Positions 23,512 through 33,422 of a DNA stretch of 64,000 bases are shown here, piece by piece. The position numbers and the translations under genes are program-made. Positions within the stretch are counted from its first letter, which is position 1. The number at the start of each line of letters is the position of its first letter. The stretch comes from Fremontodendron californicum (taxonomy: Eukaryota > Streptophyta > Magnoliopsida > Malvales > Malvaceae): NCBI GenBank assembly GCA_030761205.1, contig JAULJL010000028.1, forward strand, positions 21,503,001 through 21,567,000, written 5' to 3'. The notes under the pieces were generated by a model. It made no database searches. It saw nothing but the letters and a program-made list of their open reading frames with translations, and was not told where the DNA came from.

Positions 23512-24917
23512 ATATATATCTTATATATAAATATAAAAGTCAAAATTTTTGTTAAAAATAAAAAATGTCTTACATAGATATCCTAACTTTTTGACATGTG
23601 GATACCTTTTAATAATCAAAATATATTCTGCAATTAATTATTTTGATTTGATTTAAATTTTAAAATATTTTATATTATAATAAATTATATTTATTTCATT
23701 TTTAACTGACTTACCTCTTATATAGTTATAAACAAATAATAGATTAATTTTCTTTTCATATCTCACATAATAAATATTAATTCATGGTCAACTTTTCATA
23801 TTATCTTATATCTTATATAAATATATAAAACCAAAGTATTTGACTAAAAAGACAATTATCAACTTTTTGACATGTGGATAATTTTGAATAATTGTCATGT
23901 GTCCATTATTTAATGTCTTTGAATGATTTAATTTGATTCGATTATGATCAATTAATTACATTTATATTTAATAACTTAAATCTCTCTCAATTAATTTTGA
24001 TTTTTAATTGATTTGATTCTAATCAAATTAATTACATTTGCTTTTAATAGATTAAAATTTCTCAATTAATTTTAATTATTAATTTGATTTGATTTTGACT
24101 AAATTAATTACATTTATTTTCAATAGCTTAAATCTCTCTCAATTAATTTTATTTCTTATTTTTTGTTTGATTTTCAACACTATAAATATTAGTTGTTAGG
24201 GTTGTTCCTTCTTAGCCTAATTTTCTCCATACTTCTTATATCTTTTATACAATTTTTTATTTTAGGGTTGCTCTTTCGTGTGTAAATAAATAAATATATA
24301 TTAGTTACTTTTATCCAACTTGAGTCAAGGTATTGAAGGTTTATTTTAATATTTTAATTTAATTCTATTTGTTAATGTGCATAAGGTTTATATCATGTTC
24401 AAATATGATATTTGTTTTGCTATGTAAACATTATATAATTCTTAATTGTGTTTTTTCGTTATTCAAAACCCTTTTTATTTGTTTTTTCGGTTGATTCAAG
24501 TTTATGTTACACTTTTATCTATTATGTTCGACAATCTATACTCATACTTTATTTATTTACTTTTTTTTTTTGTTTATAAATAATTTTTAAAATATAAATA
24601 AACTTAACCCAAGAAGTAAAATTGTATCCTCTATGTGCATGGGTATGTTTGTATTTGCTTCATTTTTTCCTTATAGAAGCACATGTATATAGTTTGCTCA
24701 ATTTGAGTAAAAGTATTTTTCTCTAATACATAAAAATAAAATAGGATTTATCCTGTACATTAATATATATAAAATTAAAAATAGGATTTAACTACATGAG
24801 AATTGATTTATTTATGGAGAATAGTGAATAAAAAAAATGATATTTTAATCATTGATACAATTAGTATTAATTTTTAATTTATATATATAATCTTTGTATT
24901 GCACGAGATTAAAACTA
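23512..24917 (+). mobile_element. Possible Helitron-like element
   Basis: It begins TCTTATATATAAATAT and ends with AATCT..AGATT around a short loop followed by AAAACTAGT. A 5' TC and a 3' hairpin before CTAG(T) fit the Helitron pattern, and no terminal inverted repeats or target duplication are seen. It carries no Rep/helicase coding. This is pattern recognition only. Confidence 0.35.
23935..24160. repeat. Three diverged tandem units of about 75 bp
   Basis: Each unit runs TTTGATTYGATTNTGA..AATTAATTACATTT..TCTCAATTAATTTT. The units lie head to tail and differ at roughly one position in six. Confidence 0.65.
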
Positions 24918-25372
24918 GTTAAAGGTGTAAACGAGATACTTGTATTCATAAACTACTCAGGTTTGGTTTGAAAATAACTCGAATTAGGCTCATTCATTGT
25001 CAAGTCAAGCTCGAGTTATTGAGCGAGCCGAATTCGAGTATTATAATACTTGACTCGAGTTGTTTGCGAGCCTAATAGAATTTTTTAATATATATTATTT
25101 TTAATTAGTATTGAAAAATCTCAATTCGAACTTTAGTTCGAACACAAATAATGAAGTTTGAAGTCGAGTATGAGAATTGAGCTCATTTTTTTCTAGATAA
25201 ACGAGGCTAAATAAGTTTAATCGAGCGCAGTTTGATTTTTTTTTTCAAATCGAGTTCGAGTTTTAAAAATAAAATTCGTTCGAATTCAAACCGAACTTTG
25301 AACTTCGAATTTCAAGTCGAGTTCGAACTTCTTATTACTTGAATTCGACTCGATTCGATTAAACTTTAAAAG
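24918..25372. mobile_element. CTCGAG-rich MITE, about 450 bp
   Basis: Starts AAAGGTGTAAACGAGA and is rich in TCGAGTT / AACTCGA motifs. It is collinear with 62365-62812, whose termini (TAGGGTGTAA / TTACACCCCTA) are clearer inverted repeats. It ends about 265 bp before the VPS4 start codon, so it may overlap its promoter. Confidence 0.6.
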
Positions 25373-25637
25373 CAATTAAGCAAATAAAATAAATCGAAAG
25401 ACAATTAAGCAAATAAAAATAAAAAAAAGCTTGTTGAACTTGAATGTTGAGTAATTAATATTCCACACGCTTTTTTGACGATCAAAAACCCAATATTTTC
25501 TCCCCTTCTTCGATCCCACTCTCCAAATCCCAAAATCTCCAAAAACATGTTTGAAAAAGAAGAAGAAAAAGTTTAAATCTTTTATCGATCCCATGCAATT
25601 CCATTGAAGCTAAATTTTTTCCCAGAAAAAGAAAGAA

Positions 25638-28600
25638 ATGTATAGCAATTTCAAAGAACAAGCGATAGAGTACGTGAAGCAAGCGGTACAAGAAGACAAT
25701 GCGGGGAACTACAGCAAAGCCTTCCCTTTATACATGAACGCACTCGAGTATTTCAAGACCCATTTGAAATACGAGAAGAACCCCAAAATCAGGGAAGCAA
25801 TTACCCAAAAATTCACTGAGTATTTACGCCGTGCCGAGGAGATCCGCGTCGTTCTCGATGAAGGTGGGCCCGGACCGGCTTCTAATGGGGATGCTGCTGT
25901 TGCCACGCGTCCCAAAAGTAAGCCCAAGGATGGTAGTGGCGGAGGAGAAGGCGGTGATGGGGAGGATCCGGAACAGGCTAAGTTAAGAGCTGGGCTTAAT
26001 TCGGCTATTATTAGGGAAAAGCCTAATGTTAAGTGGAATGATGTGGCTGGGTTAGAAAGTGCTAAGCAGGCTTTGCAAGAAGCTGTTATTTTGCCTGTCA
26101 AGTTTCCTCAGTTTTTTACTGGTTAGTTTTTTTTTTTTGGCATTTGCGGGGTTCTTTATTGGTTTTCCGACAGCTTAAAAACTGGTGGCTTTAGCAGGAT
26201 TTTAGTAATTGGTAGTGGATAATGAAATAGGTTAATTGTTGATTGTTAAACTATGGAGAAATTTTATGGGTTTTTCTTGATAGGCTTTGTTAAGGCTGAT
26301 TTTTTGTTTTTAGCTACAAAGTTGGTGACTTTTGCTTGACTTTGGCAATAGGTAGTGGATAGTGAAATGGATTATTTGTTGATCGTGAAACTGTTAAGAA
26401 ATTTATTCTTTCTTGACTGTGATATTATTTAGAAAAGAGGTTGGTTAGTAGTTTTAATGAGAAAGTTGTGATTTTGGTGTTGATACGTGATGTTGTTAGA
26501 ATAATCATGTTTGTTTATTTAAGTTGATTGTGGTAGTGGAGAGTGCCTAAATTTGTTGCATTATAAACTAATTGTTGCGATTTTCTGTTGCTTGAGATTG
26601 TTAATTCTAAAATGTGAACTGCAGATGTTATATTTCTGGATACCTATGAGATGCACGGCATGCTTTTCTGTGTTGATTTATGAAAAAGAATGTAGTCCTG
26701 TTATATGGCTACTTCTGGCATGCCTTGCCGTCATTTTCCTGGCACTGCTTGAATTGATTCCCAGAATAGTGTACCAGCAACGAAGCAAGATTTTGCTTTC
26801 TGGTGAACTGTTTGATAGTAAATGAGTTAATTTGGGAATATATAGTTGCTCTGAAATCACTTTCTTTTTAATGCTCAGCTTCTTGCAACACATAATGTGA
26901 CAAACAACCTATGACATCACCTTCCTAAGACTTGCTAGAAGCTTTTGCTTGCACCATCATAGATTCTACCTCCTTTGAAGCTGTCAGCATTGCCATTTGA
27001 ATCAATGAATTAATATGGTTTTAAAGTCAACAGTTTTTAAATGGATTTTAGATTCTGTTATAATTTTCAAGTAGGGTTTGTTGAATTGAACTTTATACTC
27101 AGCTCATTTACCGTCTATCTGAAAATTTTCCTCTTATGATCTATGGAGTTAATCAAAGTAATGTGGGGGATTAGTGGAGGTTTTGCATTCTGGTAGGAAT
27201 AGAGCTCTATCTTCAACCGGCCCAGATATTATTTTACCTTTGTTAGTATTGATGTCTTTGGATATCCTCTTGGCCTTGCTATAATTTAAGTTGGTATGAT
27301 TGAACTACTTTTGTTTCATGTTTGCTTGAACTGTATTACGGAGTTGTGATGTGGAGAGAATCTCACTGAACCAAATCTGTACTCTCCTTTTAGCTGCTTT
27401 TTCATCAGTTCTAGTCATTGTCATTTCAACATTACATATGCAGGGATATAATTGGATTAATTTTGTTAAAGTTTTCCTATTTGTTCTCTTTTAGGAAAGA
27501 GAAGGCCATGGAGAGCTTTTTTGTTGTATGGGCCACCTGGGACTGGGAAGTCATACTTGGCCAAGGCTGTTGCAACTGAAGCAGACTCTACATTTTTTAG
27601 GTAATATATTGGTTGGGACATATTTGACCTCTTTATCTGCCCATAAGAAAATATTCAATAATCATCTGCTGAGTTTGAAGCCTTTTTCACTTTTGTTAAT
27701 TTTTAAGATGTATATTAAATCATGAAAACAAAGGGAAAAAGGTCACCTTTAGCATGTTAGTCTTTCCTTTGTGATGCAGTCACCACTTTCCTTTTATTGG
27801 GAGAAAGGGAGAGGTGGTGGTAGTAAAGACTCCAATATATGCATCACTGGATTACATTGGCAAATAGGTGGCAGTGTTCACATATTTTGGTTATGGCTTA
27901 TATCTGCTAAAAAAACTCTTTGATCTGTTAATATCTTTTGGCTCTCTGTACTGCAAACGTCCCTACCTTTTCCTCAGTTCCACGTTTGTTGTTCTGTTAA
28001 GTGAAATTTACAGCTGCGGTGCTTGAATAGTTGTGTGTGAATCGTGTTATGTAATCTATCACCAAATAATGGTATTAGATTTTGGGAAGTAAGGATGGTT
28101 GTTGGGAAATCAAATGTAATTTTGAAGATAAGTTAGCAATTGTGCTGACAACTTCCGTGTTATTGAAGTTAGACATGTAGTCACTACCTGTCAATTCTGG
28201 TCATACTTGCTCTTCATTTTTCAATTTAGTCCGATGTACTCAAACTGCATCTCTCTTGCGATTATCAGTTTATATTATGTGTAACAATTGGTCTTAAGTT
28301 TCATTATCTTGTCATCTTTGTCATCCATAACGATGTGAAAATTATGTTTCCTTCAAGTTGTATGCTTTTCTTTTGAGATTGTAAACCTAGGCTTTCATTT
28401 AAGAAAATTGTTGATATTAATATATAATGATAAGTTTGCCTTTCTGGCTCCTGTTTGGTTATCTTTTCAAACATTTTTGTGGTAGTTAATCTTCTGTATA
28501 TCTTTGCTCTGTTTATGTGCATGTATTCAGGTTTCTGCTTGTTTCTCTTTTAAAATTTAATCCCTTTTCCCCTTCTTTTTTCTGCTAGTATTTCTTCATC

Positions 28601-30860
28601 AGACCTTGTCTCAAAGTGGATGGGGGAAAGTGAAAAGCTGGTTTCAAACCTTTTTCAGATGGCTCGTGATAGTGCTCCTTCCATCATATTCATTGATGAA
28701 ATAGATTCCTTGTGTGGCCAGCGCGGTGAGGGCAACGAGAGTGAAGCATCAAGACGTATCAAAACTGAACTTCTTGTACAGATGCAGGTATTTGTCAGTG
28801 TGGTGAAAGTGCCAAGAAAAATTTAAAATTTCTTTGCCCAAAGCTTTTCAAGAAATTATTTTCTTTGCCCAAATCTTATATACTGAGAAAGACTTTTAAG
28901 TGTATATCTTTTAGAGGTTATTCAATATATTTTATGTAAGATATTTTTGTTGCTATATTCTGCAACATGCTAGCATCTGTATCCTAATTTTTTGAGAATT
29001 TCCATGTTCCCGTATTTGTATTAGACGGTGCTCATATCTTATTTGTGCCTGTGCTAGATTGTGACAAGTAGATATATGATTCCTTCCAAGATTTCAAGCT
29101 TAATGAATGAATTTTATACCTTGAGCTTTTTATGTTTTAGGGTGTTGGACATAACGATCAGAAAGTCCTAGTGCTTGCAGCGACGAATACTCCCTATGCA
29201 CTTGATCAGGTAAAGGAGAATATTAGAATATAATTTCCATATGTTCATCTTGAATCAGCAGAGATGGATTTCTTTTACTAATCAATTGTCCTTTTAGGCC
29301 ATCCGCCGGCGTTTCGATAAGCGTATTTACATTCCTCTCCCAGATTTGAAGGCTCGGCAACATATGTTCAAAGTACTTGACCTTATCCCTAATATTGTCC
29401 TTCAGAGTATTGAGAAAAAAGAGAAAAGAAAATGCTTGGTTGTTTATTCTTGTTTTACACAATAGAAGTATAGAACCATTCAATCACTTTTTTTTGACAT
29501 GGCTGCCTTGTTTCGGTAAAATAAATTACAACAGGTGCATTTAGGTGATACTCCTCACAACTTGACTGAAAGTGATTTTGAAAACTTAGCTCGCCGAACG
29601 GAGGGGTTTTCAGGGTCAGACATATCAGTTTGTGTAAGTGCAAACCTATATGAAATGTTTGATCATTATCTCTTCTTCTTGTCCTTTCTCTCAATTCTGT
29701 CTTGGCACTTGGCAGTGAGTCTTACCATGAAGGGCCAATAATATAGTAGCTCATTTGTGCGGTTTTTTACTTGTTTATGTCTTGACAGGTTAAGGATGTT
29801 CTTTTCGAACCTGTTCGTAAAACCCAAGATGCCATGTTTTTCTATAAGACACCTAATGATATGTGGATGCCATGTGGACCAAAGCAACCAGGTGCTGTCC
29901 AAATTACTATGCAGGAATTGGCAGCTAAAGGACTTGCGGAACAGGTATGGAGTTGCTTATGATCGAAAGTATTCGAGTTCTTACCTTTGTGTCCCCGTGC
30001 TCCTTTATACTTTTGGAGATTCCCTTATTTTGTGATTCTTAGTGTGAATTTGTTCTGGCTTCTGAAGAACGCATTGAGATTTAGGGTTTGGAGTGTGTTT
30101 TTAGTTATTTACTACGTCTAAGATTTATCTTATTATGAAGTCATCAGTGAGATAATTAAGTTAAAACTCAAAAACCATATAATTTAATAAACATGGATAA
30201 CAAATTAAATTACAGAAACAAATATCATCAGATATTCCAGAGTTATATTGCTCCGAATCTTCATTTTTCTTGAAGTACCCGTGTCCGACATCCACGTTTG
30301 ACACATATTCAGACATGGGTATATGGATATGACCCTCCAGGACCCTCCAAATACATGGAAAAGCTTAGAAAAACTTGAACATACCCGTATCGTACACATA
30401 TCCTTATCCGACCCTCACACCCGAGTCTGAGTAACATAGTTCCAGAGGACACATTGGAATATTGTTACCATTCTATTATACAATAAATCTATGTTGCTCC
30501 GACTCTTCATTTATCTTGAAGTATCTGTGTCCGACGCATATTCTGACATGGGTATGGGGATATGATTTTCCAAGGATCCTCCAAATACATGAAAAACTTA
30601 AAATAAATCAAACATACCCGTGTACGACACTCACATCCGAGTCCGAGTAACATAGCAATAAATATATCTATTTAGTCATTTGTGACATTTGAAATAATTA
30701 AGATTTCTTTCTCCATTGATTAATGCCCATGCAGATCCTTCCACCTCCTATTTCAAGATCAGATTTTGATAAGGTGCTCGCAAGACAACGGCCAACGGTG
30801 AGCAAAACTGATCTTGAGGTCCATGAAAGATTTACAAATGAGTTTGGAGAGGAAGGTTGA
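25638..30860 (+). CDS. VPS4/SKD1: VPS4/SKD1 AAA-ATPase of the ESCRT pathway
   Basis: Eight exons: 25638-26121, 27495-27600, 28589-28787, 29141-29209, 29298-29372, 29535-29633, 29789-29944, 30735-30860; total 1314 nt, 437 aa, all GT/AG and in frame. The MIT domain (about 1-75) begins MYSNFKEQAIEYVKQAV. A Gly-rich linker leads to the AAA domain with Walker A GPPGTGKS (174-181), Walker B IIFIDEID (229-236, catalytic Glu 234) and arginine-finger region RRRFDKR (about 289-295). The C-terminus has the VPS4 helix ending in FGEEG. The enzyme disassembles ESCRT-III on endosomes, supporting multivesicular body formation and vacuolar sorting; in plants SKD1 also affects ion balance. Length matches known plant SKD1. 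No lesion is seen. Two MITEs sit in the last intron. Confidence 0.96.
30243..30439 (+). mobile_element. hAT-like MITE in VPS4 intron 7
   Basis: Full copy of the CTATGTT family (left end mutated to TTATATTGCTCCGA, right end GAGTAACATAG). The flanks TTCCAGAG are identical, a perfect 8-bp duplication. Confidence 0.85.
30489..30655 (+). mobile_element. hAT-like MITE in VPS4 intron 7, second copy
   Basis: Ends CTATGTTGCTCCGACTC and GAGTCCGAGTAACATAG; perfect flanking CAATAAAT. It lies 49 bp after the previous copy in the same orientation and is slightly shorter because of an internal deletion. Confidence 0.86.
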
Positions 30861-31324
30861 TGGATTTTCTACACTAGTTGTGAGTGCAATCACACTGTGA
30901 TTTGTATTTTTATTAATAAACTGCTGGATCATCTATCCAAGGAATTGTCTCCCTAATTTAGCTTCATCCAAGCAGGGAAGGTGACTTGACTTCTCTTTTC
31001 CCGTATTCATACGGGATCGAACGCTTGATACTTAATTGAATTGCTTTTTTTTTTCTTTTCTTTTCCCTGTGTAAAGAAGATGGCTAAGAAATTTGGCTTA
31101 AAATGCTTGAATATGAGTTGTTGTGCCCTTTTTCTGCCAAAACTTGATGGCCTTTTTTTTGCAGTCTAATTATCTGGTTTTTGAAACTAACTTGAATTTT
31201 CAGGTATCATTTGGAGCATTTGCTATTGCTGTCTACCAGTTAGGAGTGTGGTTGGTTTGGAGGGAAAAGAAAGGAGGGGGAAAGTTTTTTTTTTTATACT
31301 TTTTACGGGAAGGGGTTTATGGAT
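30861..31324 (+). other. VPS4 3' UTR and downstream spacer
   Basis: Non-coding sequence after the VPS4 stop. AATAAA-like signals occur (TTAATAAAC near 30913). No further gene is visible. Confidence 0.4.
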
Positions 31325-31530
31325 CTGACAATCCATGTATTTGTGTCGTGTTCGTGTTATTTTCTCGTGTCATAATCGTGTTTAAAGTATTATATATTTA
31401 TATAAATTTTGATATGTTAATAATTTGTTTTATATAGATTTTGATATATTTGTAAATTCGTGTTATTTTTTTTGTGGTGTTTTGTTGTTTTTAATTGTAA
31501 CGTGTTCAAAATTATCAGATCTAGGTGTAC
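31325..31530 (+). repeat. Dispersed repeat, GTGTCGTGTTCGTG family
   Basis: Same motif order as 22447-22685 (TGACAATCCATGTATTTGTG, CATAATCGTGTTTAAAG, TATATAGATTTTGATA). It is bordered by GATCTGACAAT and ATTATCAGATC, which may be the inverted ends. Confidence 0.5.
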
Positions 31531-32141
31531 TATCTTGAATTAATTATGAATGCCCTTTTGCATATCCTATTTTCTAGTCTTTGTTGCAGAAAATATTTGT
31601 ATGCTTACAAACCACTACCAGCATGAAATGCTTATACATATAAAAGAGTTAAAACTAAAAATGTAAAGAAAGAATGAGACTTTCAAAGAGAGAATAATAA
31701 ATTAATATATATATATATATATGTATATATAAATTTATATGAAAATGGATAATAAAAGAGTTAAAACTAAAAATATTGTGTTAAAGGTAAAAAAATTTAA
31801 ACAAAAGTAGGACTTGTACTGATTTTTATTATTTTTATCACCTATCTTTCCTCTCTCTTTTATTGTTTTTTTCTTTTAAATTATTTTTTAAAAATTGAAT
31901 GAAAAGAGTAAAAAATACTAAAGATTGATTTGATAATTAATTTATGTTTCTTTTTTATTTATCTTTACAAAAATTATAACTCATAAAAAAATATTAAATA
32001 TACCCTATTTATATTCTTTAATTTTCTTTTAAAATTTATAAATAAACTTTTTAGTCTCTTTTGTTTTGCAGTCTCGTATCTAAGAACCTTCTCACAATCT
32101 TCTAAGAAAGAATTTTGACCGTTAAAAGTCCAAATTTTATT
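31531..32141. other. Intergenic, no gene seen
   Basis: AT-rich, with a (TA)n run near 31704-31726 and two near-copies of AAAAGAGTTAAAACTAAAAAT (31642 and 31755). Confidence 0.4.
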
Positions 32142-32895
32142 GGGGTAATTTAAAAAACATGCCCTCTAAGGGACAATAATTAGTCAATGGTTTAATGAAA
32201 AACAATAATTTAAAAAAGAGAAATAAAAAATTATGAAATTATTAAGAAAGAAATTATAAAATTTAATCAAATAACTTTATTTTTTTAAATATTTTTTTCA
32301 CTCATTCCTCTCTCTGATTTTTCCCTCTCAAACATTCCCGACCCTCCCCTTCGTCACTCACGTTTTTTCTCAGCTTTTCTTTGGGTTTTTCTTGGTTTGT
32401 ATGTTATTTATGATAATCTGTCAACAATAAAAAGAAAAAAGGCACAACATAAATGAGCTAGCAAAAAACCTGGGTTGTCAATCATTGCTGCCTTCAACTT
32501 GCCCTTGTAGCTGGGGTTCTTGATTTTATGCAAATGGAAGAAGAATCGTTACAAATTACTAACTCAAAAATCATATTAAATACTGCGATTAGATATTTCA
32601 CAAACCTTTTCCTTCCATGGACCTTTGTACTCAGGGTTCATTTGGCAAATTCAAACAATAAATTAAGGTAGAATAAAAGAACATACAAACTAAGAAAAAC
32701 CCAAAAACAAAAGTTGAGGGAGTGAGGGAAGAAACGTGAGGAAAATAACGAGGGAGGAATAGGTTTTTTTTTATTAAGGATAACTTTAACTTTTTCACTT
32801 TCATTTTAATAATTTCTTTTTCATATTTTTTTTCAAGTTATTCTTGTCCATTGAACAATTATACTAATTGGAAAGCATGTTTTTTTAATTTACCC
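32142..32895. mobile_element. Mutator-like foldback element carrying a host-gene fragment (Pack-MULE type)
   Basis: The left end GGGGTAATTTAAAAAACATG pairs with the right end (inverted GGGTAAATTAAAAAAACATG); the arms stay similar for about 100 bp or more. AATTTTATT flanks the element exactly on both sides, a 9-bp target duplication, as expected for Mutator-like elements. The middle contains two exon-like pieces of a calreticulin/calnexin-type gene. No transposase is present. Confidence 0.72.
32470..32645 (-). pseudogene. Captured calreticulin/calnexin-type gene fragment (two partial exons and an intron)
   Basis: On the minus strand 32645-32606 reads MNPEYKGPWKEK followed by a GTTTGTG donor. 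After about 78 bp, 32527-32470 reads KIKNPSYKGKLKAAMIDNP followed by a GTTTTTT donor. These match the repeat region of plant calreticulin (NPEYKGPW and IKNPNYKGKW type). Splitting between these two blocks is consistent with an exon boundary. The acceptor that should precede KIKNP reads CAT instead of CAG, and the rest of the gene is absent, so this is a non-functional captured piece. Confidence 0.65.
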
Positions 32896-33422
32896 AATTT
32901 TATTATCTTTTTTTGTGATCTCCTTTCCTCTAGCCGTTTTCTTTTTTTCGTTTTGCCTTCTTTGTAATCGAAATTAGGGCTTTTTTTTCTTAAAAAAAAA
33001 TGAAAACCCGCTTAATTAGCATCTTTTTTAGTTAAGTTTTAGAATAAGCTTTTGGTAAAAATAAAATAAAAAAACATTTGCTTTTTCTTCCCATTAACCA
33101 CACGTCGACCTTTGCTTCTTCTTCACTTCTAAGCACTCCAAAACCCTAAATTTTCATATTTTCCCATCTGAGTTTTTTCAGAAAACAAGGTAAAGTTTCC
33201 TTTTTTCTGGGTTTTGGTCATTTTCCACAATTGGGTTTTGGTTGCTAAGAAACCTTTAGCTTTAGCTTTAATTTTCATTGTAAGTTGTGGGTTGGGTTTT
33301 TCTTTTTCCTTGTTGAAAAGCTATGAACTTTACTAGTCTTTATTTGAGTTTTCACCAAACATAGTGAAAAAAAAGAGAGTAGAATTTGAAAGGGTTCTGT
33401 GAAGTAGCAAAAGAAGAGGAAG
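32896..33422 (+). promoter_or_regulatory. HIRA promoter and 5'-UTR region
   Basis: Non-coding upstream of the HIRA ATG. A plausible leader near 33120-33188 (CCAAAACCCTAAATTTTC) ends in AACAAG/GTAAAG, suggesting a 5'-UTR intron whose acceptor may be CATAG near 33363. The Mutator-like element ends about 530 bp before the ATG. Confidence 0.4.

Noticed and set aside
20763..25638. Bidirectional promoter shared by the A20/AN1 gene and VPS4
   Set aside because: The two divergent starts are almost 5 kb apart with several transposons between them.
26553..26825. 90-codon open frame on the plus strand
   Set aside because: It lies wholly within VPS4 intron 1 and has no recognisable motif; the reading frame continues across it only by chance.
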